NCBI GenBank assembly: GCA_023053685.1
Contig: JALIGW010000026.1
Coordinates: forward strand, 3,191,108 to 3,255,107
DNA from: Diadophis punctatus similis
Taxonomy: Eukaryota > Chordata > Lepidosauria > Squamata > Dipsadidae
DNA length: 64,000 nucleotides
Direction: 5' to 3'
Positions 30,229-52,300 of this stretch are shown one piece after another (position 1 is the first letter of the stretch; the number at the start of each line of letters is the position of its first letter). The notes beneath the pieces were generated by a model. It was given only the letters and a program-made list of their open reading frames with translations, made no database searches and was not told the origin of the DNA. Position numbers and translations under genes: made by a program.

Positions 30229-30816
30229 ATGGCCAAAAACTTCGACAAGGAGCTGAGCTTGGTTTCTGAATGCCCGGTCTGCTGGAACGCTTATGACAAC
30301 GTTTTCCGGACCCCCAAACTCCTACGATGCGGCCATTCCTTTTGCATCGAGTGCCTGGCGCATCTCAGCCTGATCGCCGCCACCCAGAGCCAGCTGCCTT
30401 GCCCTCTTTGCCGCTGCTTGACCTTGCTGCCGGCCAACCAGAAGGTGACCGAACTGCCCACCAATGTCCCTCTCTTGCACAAGTTGGGCCTGGAGCCCAA
30501 CCACATCATCCTTGAAGGGCGGCAACTGTGTCTTAAGGAGCAGCGCAAGACCAGGTACTTCTTGCGGCAACCCAGGGTCTACACCCTGGACCTGGGCGTG
30601 GACCCCGAACTCGGCACCCAGCCTTACCCCGAGAGCCCCCAGCCAGCGACCGTGGCCAGCACCCCCACCGTTCCTCGGCGCTCCCTTCTCCGAGAATGCA
30701 TCCAGAACCCGCACCTTCGGATCTTCACGTACTTGATGGTCATTATCTTAAGCGTGACTTTACTACTCGTCTTCTCCCTCTTCTGGACGAAAAACTTTTT
30801 CCCGGGTTTGGGGTGA
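30229..30816 (+). CDS. RNF183: RNF183, membrane-anchored RING-finger E3 ubiquitin ligase
   Basis: A single-exon coding region of 195 residues. The C3HC4 RING finger is complete: C15, C18, C34, H36, C39, C42, C58, C61. It is followed by the family segment EPNHIILEGRQLCLKEQ and RYFLRQPRVYTLDLG. One C-terminal transmembrane helix (residues 165-186) leaves a short tail, TKNFFPGLG. This matches human RNF183 in length (192) and order. The family transfers ubiquitin to membrane or membrane-associated substrates from ER, Golgi or lysosomal membranes; in mammals RNF183 is a kidney collecting-duct gene induced by hypertonicity. I chose the ATG at 30229 (context GCCATGG) over one 20 codons upstream because it aligns with the human start. 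It lies between the LAP1-like gene and PRPF4, as expected next to PRPF4. Confidence 0.95.
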   Translation: MAKNFDKELSLVSECPVCWNAYDNVFRTPKLLRCGHSFCIECLAHLSLIAATQSQLPCPLCRCLTLLPANQKVTELPTNVPLLHKLGLEPNHIILEGRQLCLKEQRKTRYFLRQPRVYTLDLGVDPELGTQPYPESPQPATVASTPTVPRRSLLRECIQNPHLRIFTYLMVIILSVTLLLVFSLFWTKNFFPGLG

Positions 30817-31184
30817 AGGAGAAGCAGACCACGGAAACTTGATTTTGATTTAATGTGGTGTTGGTGTCCCGCAGGGCCTGGGAACGGAGGAAGCCGGAAA
30901 GTATTTGGGGAAGGGGGATAAAAATCCTTTTCTAAAGAGCTCAGCTTCTGAATTTGGGGATCAAGAAGGTAGGAGATATGAGGGCTCTGATGACCGTTTG
31001 CCTAAGTCCAATTGCCTAAGTCATAAAGAGAGAATTTTCCTTGGCAGAAGAGAACACACTACAGAATTTGTGAATGGCGCACCATACACTGCCCAATCCA
31101 GAGTTGTGTTAAAACAGTTTTGCTATTACCCTACCTTACCCTGATGGGGGGAAAAAAACCCACCAGCACCAACAGATTAAGATC

Positions 31185-31345
31185 AAAGAAAGGAGCCAAT
31201 TTGTCTCCAGAAGTTGTAGGTGCTCCAACACTGGAGGTTTCTAAGAAGAGATTAGACCACCATTTGTCTGAAATGGAATATAGGGGGTTTGAGCAGGGAG
31301 TTGGACTAGAAGACCTCTAAGGTCCCTTCCACAATTCTTTATTAT
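31185..31345 (+). mobile_element. CR1 LINE 3' end fragment, sense
   Basis: Diverged copy from 'ccagaagttgtaggtgctcc' to 'aaggtcccttccac', followed by a short (ATT). It lies downstream of RNF183. Confidence 0.7.
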
Positions 31346-31349
31346 TGTG

Positions 31350-33096
31350 TTTCAGCACTTAATGGAAAATCAAGTTAAATTTCTCTTTGTACTTAAGATG
31401 CGGCATTTGTTAAATGCAGAAGTGTGGACCTGTGTATGTGTGTGTGGGAGGGAGAGAGAGCGAGAGAAATCAGAGAATCAAATCAAGCATATTAAAGAAA
31501 TGTTTAATTCCCCCCCCCCCATCATCTGCTTGGCTGGTTCGTATCATTTCTTTATTTAATGCTGCTCTTCTCGCTGTCCAAATGACGGAGTTCACCAGGT
31601 CCTGCGTACCTAGCAAACACATTCATCCCTCGCTGTAAAATTGTTTTGACCCAGGTTAGCGGAGGTTTTTCATTTTTATATTTTTGCAGCCTAGCCAGTT
31701 CTGGAAACCTGGCCTGTTTGGTGTCCGATTCAGTGATGGGAATGCAGATGTGGGCTAATTCAGCCACCGTGTCAATGCTGCCACTGAATTACAACCGAAG
31801 GGGTTGAAATTAAATTTATTGAGAGAGGGAGAGTGGCAGGAAAGAATCCATCTTTGATGCCCAGATGGGAGTTTCTCCTAAAGTTTTTTTTTTTCTGAAT
31901 CGAGACAGGGAAAAAAGAAGGATCTGCCTGAAAAAGATTTAATTAGGAACTCTAACATTTTTTCCCCCAAACTGTGTTGCCTAAGTTCCATTAAGTTCCT
32001 GCGTATGAGCGCATAAAGGAGAGAGAGCAAGCATGGAGAGAACTCACATAAACTACTCAAAAAACATTTGAAGGCCTTTGATGCTTGGTTTCAGTTAGGC
32101 ACAGAGCAAATAATACTTTAAAAAAAAAGTTGGATTGCCTAGGGTAGAGAGGGAGCCAGGGTTGCAAAAGAGGCTGAATTCAAAACAAAAGGATGTTGGC
32201 TTAATCTGTCCTTTGTTATCCAGCTTGTTTCTATAACAGTAAGAGGAAGGCGCTGGAAGAAAATCTCTATTTTTTTTTAACCACAAAAGGGGTTAAAATA
32301 ACACTGGTGTTTTCCAGGGTGTATTTGGTGTTGTCAAGGTATATTTGCTACCAGGAGTAACCCAACATTTATATTTGTATTTCTATTTGTATGCTTGGCT
32401 CCTGGTCTAAATTTTTGCCATGGCTGTATGTAAACCTTTATACTTGTGTATTTGCTAACCAGGAGTAACACGTTTGGAGTGGGTGAGGAGAGGGAGGGAG
32501 GGAGGGAGAGAGAGAGAGGAGAGGAAGAGGATAGAAGAAAGGAACTGCTGGTCCTTACAGTAATTAAACAAGTGGCTGTAACACGAGGACTACCTGTACA
32601 CCCATCGGGCACGAAGTTAAAAAGACAAACCGCAGACAAGGGAACTGGTGGAGGCTTTGAAACAGAAGCAGCCACTTGGCTTTAATACACTTAATTTTCG
32701 TTTTTTTTAAGTCTCTGCCCAACAGAGAAAAGGACCCCGATCCCAAACTGAGAGGTCCAAAGACCACCTATTTGAGGGGGACCCTCAGATCTCCCAGAAG
32801 CGTGTCCGTCCGAGATCAGCAAAAGCAGGGTAGCCAACCTTTATCACCCGGGGTTGAAAAGTATGTGGTTTTTTTTCTCTACCTCACAATGGCAAGAATC
32901 CGGAGCCCACCAGAGAGGGTTAGGAGGAGTATAAAAAAAATAATAATTCTCAAATGGAAAGTTTCCTCGAACGCGGCCAGCACAGGAGGAAGAGGTGGGA
33001 ACTTTGCAGGCCAGTTGTGATCGGATTTCCCCGACATAAAAAACCCGGGTCGCGCCAGCGATGTGAGAAAGGTTAGGGTGGGTGGAAATACCCTGC
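31350..33096 (-). other. PRPF4: Probable 3' UTR of PRPF4 and intergenic space
   Basis: Downstream of the PRPF4 stop. Reverse-strand AATAAA hexamers are at 31551-31556 and near 31338, either of which could end the transcript. A (GAGG)n tract at 32490-32530 is the only repeat seen. Confidence 0.35.
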
Positions 33097-44225
<11,129 letters not shown>

Positions 44226-44481
44226 AGCCGCCCCTCACAGACGGTCCGGCAGGATAAGGGAGCTTCCTAGAAGCACTTCCGGGGCAACGACCTTCCGCTG
44301 CTCCTGTCTCCCCATCCGGCGGAGCGCCTGAGCCAATGGCGTCTCCGCAGGCGACTCGGCCGCTCTAGGCGAGCCCGGCCTCTATGACGCGATTCCGGCT
44401 GGCGGTGGAGAGGGGGTGCTTGGAAAGGGAAGGTGTTGCGCATGCGTACTTGGAGGAGCTGCTGGACCGGCCACCGGGAGG
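44226..44481. promoter_or_regulatory. Bidirectional promoter PRPF4-CDC26
   Basis: GC-rich, 256 bases between the two start codons. It contains an ETS-type CACTTCCGG (44274-44282), a CCAAT box (44333-44337) and an NRF-1-like TGCGCATGCG (44437-44446). There is no TATA box. These are the usual marks of a shared housekeeping promoter. The human genes have the same head-to-head order. Confidence 0.8.
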
Positions 44482-44967
44482 ATGCTGCGGAGGAAGCCGA
44501 CCCGCCTGGAGCTGAAGCTGGACGACATCGAGGAGTTCGAGGGGGCTCGCAAGGAGCTGGAGGTAGGTGGTTGTGGCGGCGGCGGGGGGAGAGACCCTCT
44601 GGGGAGTCCCCAGCCGGAGGTTGCTGGTGCTCCCTAAAAAAAAAAAAGAGCCCGGCAGCACTCTGCCCATGCTCAGATGCGCTCTCTCCGTGGGAAATGC
44701 TTTTAAAGTGCTTTCAAGGACGCGGGGAGAAAAAAAAAGTGGCTTTGCTTTATATAGGGAAATGGCGGCACTGATGGCCTAGGAAAATTCTGCACATGCT
44801 CAGAGGCAGCCTTTCCCCAAGGATCTGCAGTTTTTAGCATTCCAGATACATTTTTTCTATCATCCATCCATCCATCCATCCATCCATCCATCCATCCATC
44901 CATCCATCCATCCATCCATCCATCCATCTATCTATCTTATTATCTGTCTATCTATCATCTATCTATC

Positions 44968-45039
<72 letters not shown>

Positions 45040-45055
45040 CTATTATCTATCTATC

Positions 45056-45091
<36 letters not shown>

Positions 45092-45100
45092 CATCCATCC

Positions 45101-45147
<47 letters not shown>

Positions 45148-45186
45148 CTATTATCTATCATCTATCCTATTATCTATCTATCTATC

Positions 45187-45222
<36 letters not shown>

Positions 45223-45241
45223 CTATTATCTATCATCTATC

Positions 45242-45305
<64 letters not shown>

Positions 45306-45329
45306 CTATTATCTATCTATCTATCTATC

Positions 45330-45381
<52 letters not shown>

Positions 45382-46293
45382 ATCTATCCATCCATCCATC
45401 CACAGTATCTGTCTATCTATATTATCTATCTCTCAATCAATCTCTCTCGTGGTCCTCAAGGCTCAGGCTCGCTGTTTTTAGTTTATTTAAATAAGGGCAG
45501 TATATATATATCTGGGTGGAAAAAATAATAAACCATGTTATTGGTCAATGGAACCTGATTTTGAACATATTTCTGCAGACAGAAGATCGGAAAACAGACT
45601 TTTTATAATGATGAAGAAAATATAACTTTATAGCCATGAACCGAAGACATTTACCCTTCTCCTTCAAAATACACAAAATAGTCAAAATGTGCTCTTTGTA
45701 TCCACGAGGATATGTTGTACTTTAAATATTAATCTACCTTTATATATTGGCAGTTTTGATTTTTGAATAAGCCGTGCAGGAACTCAAATGCATCTATTTT
45801 GTCCTGCGTGCTGAAGGAAAAGTGGAATAGAAAGAAGTTCTTTTTGCAAACATAATTGTTGCCAAATGATGTAGAAATGGACTTTCAGGTAGTCTTAAAT
45901 TTTAACATTTAAAAGCAAGGGTTGGAATAGCTGCTGTCCAGTATGACTGAATATAAGATGGGTCTGTTTTGATCTTGTGAATCATCAGTATATTATTCTG
46001 ATTTCCCTCTCCCCTTTCTGGCCCGTTTCCAAAACATTTGATTATTCCGTGAATTTAAATGTATTACACAAAGAGTTGTGTTTCCCGAAGTATCTGTACT
46101 TTCTTGTTTTTTGCAGACGCATAAAAAACAGCGTGAAGAGGTCGACATGGTAGCAACCAATGATGGCGAAGGGGCCCTGGCATTGAACCCCGATCACAAG
46201 AGCTGGGAGCAAGTAATTCACGACCGGATCGGCTACAAACCTCAGCCTAAACCCAGCAACCGTTCGTCACAGTTTGGGAATTTCGAATTCTAG
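44482..46293 (+). CDS. CDC26: CDC26, anaphase-promoting complex subunit
   Basis: Two exons, 44482-44562 and 46117-46293, encode 85 residues, the same length as human CDC26 (APC12). The first exon gives [20 protein letters not shown], the extended N-terminus that threads into the TPR superhelix of CDC16/APC6 and stabilises it. The second exon ends in [23 protein letters not shown], the conserved tail. The GTAGGT donor and TTTTTTGCAG acceptor join in phase 0. It starts 256 bases from PRPF4 on the opposite strand. The middle ([19 protein letters not shown]) is the variable acidic part. Possible end signal ATTAAA at 46784. Confidence 0.97.
44862..45440. repeat. (ATCC)n and (ATCT)n [GATA-type] array in CDC26 intron
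   Basis: (CCAT)n at 44868-44926, then about 480 bp of CTAT repeats broken by 'cctattat' phrases. This is the reverse strand of GATA. The interruptions recur and suggest block duplication. Confidence 0.97.
45445..46116. other. CDC26 intron, unique part
   Basis: AT-rich intron sequence leading to the acceptor at 46115-46116. No repeat or exon recognised. Confidence 0.5.
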
Positions 46294-46783
46294 AGCGATG
46301 GGGTGGAGCGTGGTTGTGCCTCTCTCTCTGCGAAGCATGCGTATGGAAGATTATGGCAAGCTGATTTACGATGAGGACTAATGGAACCATAAGGATTTTA
46401 TGCTTCTGGAAGATAAAAAGACTTTTGTATTCTCTAAAGGATGAGGTTGTGTCCACATTTAAACTTCCCATTTGCAACCAGAGCCTACAATCTTTCAACA
46501 GCAATATTAAGATTCTGGCAGAGGGGTCCCAGCATAGCCTCTGCACGCAAACATTTCCAGATGTGACTATTGGGGGAATTTTGCATTGTGTAGCCTTCAA
46601 TAGAAGTGTGTTTATTTCTGTAACACGACCTGTGCGGTGTGGGGCAGAACTGTCGCCTCCCTCCCTCCCATCATCTTAAACAAGGATGAACTCATAGACT
46701 TGCCTTTTCCTAGAAGTGATTTTGCTACTGCCATTAGCTTATTTTCCTCACTGTGCGTCGTACCCCTTTCGAACGCCGGACGC

Positions 46784-46789
46784 ATTAAA
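46784..46789 (+). terminator. CDC26: Candidate polyadenylation signal ATTAAA for CDC26
   Basis: It lies about 490 bases after the CDC26 stop, in sequence without other candidates on this strand before the facing SLC31A1 end. Confidence 0.35.
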
Positions 46790-46953
46790 TTGGGAGCTAT
46801 TGTAGAGATACTACTACTCTGGCAATATTGTGTGTGGGGCTGTGTATGCGCAAACCTGTTCCTCCGGTTTGGAAATGGATAGAGGTACGAGAGAAGGGTA
46901 TTGTTGTGGGGTGTTTGGGGTTAAGACAAATTCTAGATGATGGGTTGAATCTC

Positions 46954-46959
46954 TTTATT
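46954..46959 (-). terminator. SLC31A1: Candidate polyadenylation signal AATAAA for SLC31A1
   Basis: The reverse complement reads AATAAA. It would give SLC31A1 a 3' UTR of about 2.4 kb, in line with the long 3' UTR of the mammalian gene, and place the two transcripts tail to tail. Confidence 0.45.
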
Positions 46960-49336
46960 CTACTGAACAACATAGGGTAGGTGTAAACATATCACGCATC
47001 CATCATTTTCGGTTAAGACACACTGTACTTTTAGAAGATACAACAGCGTAATCATTTGTATTCACATAATGATCGCCGACGGATATACTTTCATCAGCTA
47101 AGGATTTAAAACAGACATCTTACACGGTACACTACACGGCCCGATGAAGCAATATAGCTAAGGCACATTTTTCTTTTCAAGGCTATACTGTCAATGGAGG
47201 GAGGAGGAGGAAGACTAGAACAGCAGCTACGGAAAAACAATACTGGGTTATGGTCAGCGAGTAAACGAGACAAGATTTTTCTCTCCACAAACACAAGGGA
47301 AAAGATACTGGCAGGTGATTTTGGAATACCACCCCACTTTTCACGGAAAATATCCAATTGCTAAAGCTTTCCTCAAACTCTACGGTCAGGTTCACACCAT
47401 CGTATTAGCCAAGGGTTTACACGGGGTGGATAGAAGCAAGCAGACGGACGCGATGTGCTAAGCTGCAGAGAAATGTTAGCCGTGGTTGAAGCGCCACGGA
47501 ATCAGCCAAAGATGTCGGTGGAACCCGACTCGACTTCACGGCTGAGATGAAATGTATCTTCGTGCCTTCTAAAGAGAGCAGTAGAGAGAGGCTGAAATAC
47601 TTGATTGTACAGTCGGGGTGGTGGTGGGGAGAGAAGGCTGATTCAGCTGCCGGTTTACTATTCGGCACATGCTGTTTGGGTAGACGCCATCCTTTTGTTT
47701 TGGGCTCCGATTGGAGTCGAGCCAAACAGCCTGGAGGTAGTACAAATTTCGCTTGGTTGAAAAAGCAAAAAAACGCCAGACTCTTGCCGATTTACGATCG
47801 GGTGACACAGGCGGCAGGCTTTGATTTCCTCCTTGGTTGCAGTTCACCAGCTTGTATGTACTTTTCCCCCCTCTCAGGCAGTCAGTTTAAAAATAAAAAG
47901 TTTGGCTCTTTAGCATGAACGTTAATCCCGACTCTACTCTCTTCCTTCTATGGAAGGAGTTAAAAAGTGAGAAACTGCCATCCCAGGTAATGCTGAACTA
48001 CACGCCCCAGCAGCCTCAGCCCTGCCTCTTAACTTCCTTGCAAGGGGAGAGTGGCAGGACAATTTTGGGGGCCTTGTGGGTCTCCCAATAGCAATAGCAC
48101 TTAAGACTTATATACCGCTTCATAATGCTTTTACAGCCCTCTCTAAGCGGTTTACAGAGTTCAGCACATTGCCCCCAACAATCTGGGTCCTCATTTTACC
48201 CACCTCGGAAGGATGGAAGGCTGAGTCAACCTTGAGCCTGGTGAGATTTGAACCGCCGAACTGCAGCTAGCAGTCAGCTGAAGTAGCCTGCAATGCTGCA
48301 CTCTAACCACTGCGCCACCTCGGTCATCCAGGTGTGCCTAAGATACAGGCATGATTCAAAAGTAATTCCCTCCCACCCTCTGCTGCTGTTTGCCATTCAG
48401 GAAATAGGATCCCCACGTAAAGTATTAGATCTGGGACATTCTGTGCCTAAAATGTGTATCCCAGCTTGCTTTGAAGCCACTGGGATCTTAACGATGACGA
48501 TTAGGTTTAAAATTTAAAATATATATATATTTAGGCCAGCCTGAAAATTAGGGAAAAAAAACCTAAAAACATTTGTACTCCAGGTTTATTTAAAATAGGT
48601 TAAAAAAAACATTATACTTGTTTCCCCGTTATTTTTCACCAGCATGTCACAGCAGGTCGACAGCTAGAAATGGGTACTGGAAATGGGCAAACGGTTCCTT
48701 TTCACCCCAGAACGTCTACACAAGGAGATGGCCCTAGCCTAGAACCTTCCTGGGTCAAAGACAATGGCTTCTTAGAACCAAACCCACACAAACCGTTTTT
48801 GGCAGTTGTGAAACGGCAGTTGGCCACCGAGCACAAAGCAGAGCTGACTTCTCAAGAGGGACGTTGGCACTTGCTAGATTGCCGATCAAAACATACTGGC
48901 CTCGGAGGAGTTGTGGTTGTGCGTGCCTACTTCTCTCGAAGGGTTCTGTGTTCCTTGCCCTCTCCTCGAAAACGGAGGCTGCTAAAGTACGAAAATAGGA
49001 CCTGGAACGGCCGGGTTGAGCTCCTGCCTTTCAATCGGGACTAAAACCAAACCAGACCAAGAATGCAAGGTTTCATCCATCAATCGATCGGAGTAGGTTG
49101 GCTTAGCTGGCCGTCCGGCTCTTTTACCCGTGGCTCAGAAGTCTTCCCTCCCCCTCGACCCCCGACCCAAAGCTTTTGGGGAAGAGGGGAAACGTGGGGG
49201 AAAGAGAGGAGCAGGAGGCACAAAGGTGGCCCCGTGGAAACCGGAGGGCTTCCCACGGCTTTCCGTGGCATGGTTCTAGAAAACCTGGTCCTTTGGGAGG
49301 CTGAAAGGGGAAGGGAGGGTGTAGCAAGGAGAACCG
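46960..49336 (-). other. SLC31A1: Probable SLC31A1 3' UTR
   Basis: Contiguous with the terminal coding exon; no other gene is visible. It contains one family A SINE at 48088-48326. Short frames here have no domain signature. Confidence 0.45.
48088..48326 (-). mobile_element. tRNA-derived SINE (family A), antisense, in SLC31A1 3' UTR
   Basis: A copy from 'agcaatagcacttaagac' to 'ctgcgccacctcgg', including both pol III boxes in reverse. Confidence 0.85.
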
Positions 49337-52300
49337 TTAATGGCAATGCTCTGTGATGTCGACCACGACGGCTTTTTTCCAGCTGAAGAAGAAGTAGCCC
49401 GCGCCAGCGCCGGCGGCCACGGCGATGCAGAGGTAAGCGTTGTAGGTCATGAAGACCAGCATCAGGAAGTAGCTGACCACCACCTGGATGATGTGAAGGA
49501 CGGTCTGGAAGAGGTGAGGGACGCTCAGCATCTGTTGACTAAACGAACGGAAGAAGGAAAACGAAGATAACGCGCTTTTAGTTTGTTTCCCTCCTTTCTC
49601 GTTTTTTTTAGAAATAACCCAAGGCAGCGGAGATATTTAATGCGCCTTTCCTCCTATTTTCTCCACAGCGACAACCCTGCGAGGTGGGTTGGGCAGAGAA
49701 AGAAAGGCTGGCCCAAAGTCACCCAGCTAGTGTTCATGGCTAAGGCAGGACTAGAACTCACTGTCTCCTGGTGATTGGCCCAAAGTCACCCAGCCTGCTT
49801 TCATGCCTAAGGCGGAGCTAGAATTCACTGTCTCCTGGGGATTAGCCCAATGTCACCCAGCCTGCTTTCATGCCTAAGGCGGGAAACTAGAACTCATTGT
49901 CTTCTGGTGACTGGCCCAATGTCACCCAGCTGGCTTTCAAGTCTAAGGCAGGACTAGAACTCACTGTCTCCTGGTGATTAGCCCAATGTCACCCAGCTGG
50001 CTTTCATACCTAAGGCAGGAAACTAGACCTCACTGTCTCCTAGTGATTGGCCAAAAGTCACCCAGCTGGTATTTGTACCTAAGGCGGGACTAGAACTCAC
50101 CATCTCCTGCTGATAGGCCCAATGTCACCCAACTGGCTTTCATGCCTAAGGCAGGAAACTAGAACTCACTGTCGCCCGGTTTCTGGCCTGCTGCGAATGG
50201 AATGCAAAAATACTACTACCTCAACATTTGCCGAAACAGCAATTCTGCTCTTGATCAAGGACACTGTTGGAAGCTTAAAAACGGATCAAAAGGAAACGTC
50301 GTGCCAAGGCCCAGTTTTAACAACGAAGACCCAAAATGGCTTCCCTGCGGCTCCCTAGAAAAAAACCGCAGCTCTTGCGTCCTCATACCGCAAGAGCGTC
50401 GGTAGTGTAGGTATCCAGTTCCCTTGTGTTCTTGTTTTGCCTTGTAAGCTGAACGGCAACGTGAGCTCACCCAACCGTTTTGTGTGTCTCCATCAAGACG
50501 GTCCCGTTGGGCCCCGGGAGAGGCATGGAGTTGTAACGGATGCTGACTTGCGACTTCCGCAGCAGGCTTTCCCGGCCGATCTTCAAGCCCTCGTAGAACA
50601 TGGCCAGGAGGAAAATAGCCACAAACGCTCCGGCCATTTCTGAAGGAAAAAGACCAGATTTATTCAATGTTATCCTCTCTTAGAGCAACTAGCCTGCCAC
50701 CATCCAGAACTTTAATGAATATATTTCCACGAGGTTTCCAATACAAGGCTATTCAGTGGGGCACTGTGGGAGATCTTAAGATTGCTGGAAAACCCAACAA
50801 GAGGTAGTCCAGAGCAAAGAATCCATGCCATGTAGTTTAGGAATCTTCACAGCATAACAGAGAGTTGGAAAGGGATCTTGGAGGTCTTCTAGACCAACCC
50901 CCTGCACAAGGAAACCCTATATCAGTGATGGCTAACCTTTTTCTCGGTGCATGCTGAAAGTGTGTGTGTGCGCGACAGCATGCGCCGGCACCATAAAGCC
51001 CCGCCGTGCCCCATTCTCACGCATGCGTGCACGACCCTTCCAAGCTCCCCCCGCGCATGCATGCGCGATCCCTGCAGCCTCCAGAGACCAAAAACGGGCC
51101 GTGGAGGGGCGCTGCACCCCCCGCACCCTATTTTGTGCCTAGCAGGCCTGCCTGAAGCCTCCGGGAACCAAAAACAAGCCAAGGGTGGGGGGCGGCTCAC
51201 ACCCTGCGCATGCGCACAAGACACCCCCACCCCATGCATGTGCGCATGTCTTCTGCATGCGCCCCCCCCCCTCCGCGCATTAACGGCAGATACCCAAAAA
51301 TCAGTTGCGGGGTGGAGCTCAGCTGGGCTATGGCTCACGTGCCTGCAGAGGGCTCTGCGTGCCACCTGTGGCACGCGTGCCATAGGCTTGCCATCACGGC
51401 CCTATATCATCCTAGACAAGTGGCTGTCCAATCACTTCTTGAAAGCTTCCAGAGATGGAGCACCCACAACTTCTGGAGGCAAGTCGTTCCACAAGATCCA
51501 TCGTTCTCACTGTCAAGGGATTTCTCCTTAGTTCTAGGTTGGTTCTCTCCTTGATGAGTTTCCATCGGTTGTTGTTTCATCCGTCCCCTGGCTGCTCCCC
51601 CTCACTCACCTCCGGGTGTATTGATGACGAGCCCCGAAAACAGCAAGGGAACGTTTTGATAGCTGAAGTGAAAAGTCATATCCTGTCCAGAGAGAGAAAT
51701 GGAGTCTGTGTAAAATGTTATTATGAAGAACAGGGCAAAAGTTGGCAGCTTTCTGGGCTTACAATTTTAAAATAACGGGCGGTCCTTGTATTACCACCAT
51801 TCCTTTAGTGACCATCTGAAGTCACGACAACACTGGAAAACAGCGACTTAGTGCCCGGTTTTCCACACACTTAAGACCGTTGCAGCCATCCCCACGTGAT
51901 CAAAATCCGAACGCTTGGAAACTGGCATGTACTTATGACGGTTGCAGCCTCCTGGGGTGTGTGTGTGTTACGTGATCCCCTTTCGCGACCTTCTGACAAA
52001 CCAAGTCAAGGCGGAAAGCCGGATTCACTTAACAACTGTGTTACCAACTCTAACAACCACAGTGATTCTCTTAACAACGGGGGCAATCTCTTTGCCTTAA
52101 CGATGGAAATTCTGGTCGTACGTCGAGGATTATCTGGTCATCAATTTGTGATATGTTGCTGCTGATTAATATAGTTGATTGCTTTCACGCTTTTTCATTC
52201 TTATTATTTTGACTGGAAGATATTGGGAGAAGGAGAGAGTGCAGGGGTGAAATGCTACCAGTTCGGCTCGGTTTGGGTGTACTGGTAGCGGCTGCCGCCG

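Noticed and set aside
49340..49570. Plus-strand frame of 76 codons
   Set aside because: Antisense of the terminal SLC31A1 exon.
50947..51531. Plus-strand frame of 194 codons
   Set aside because: Lies across the GC-rich hAT-like element and part of CR1; composition is that of the repeat.
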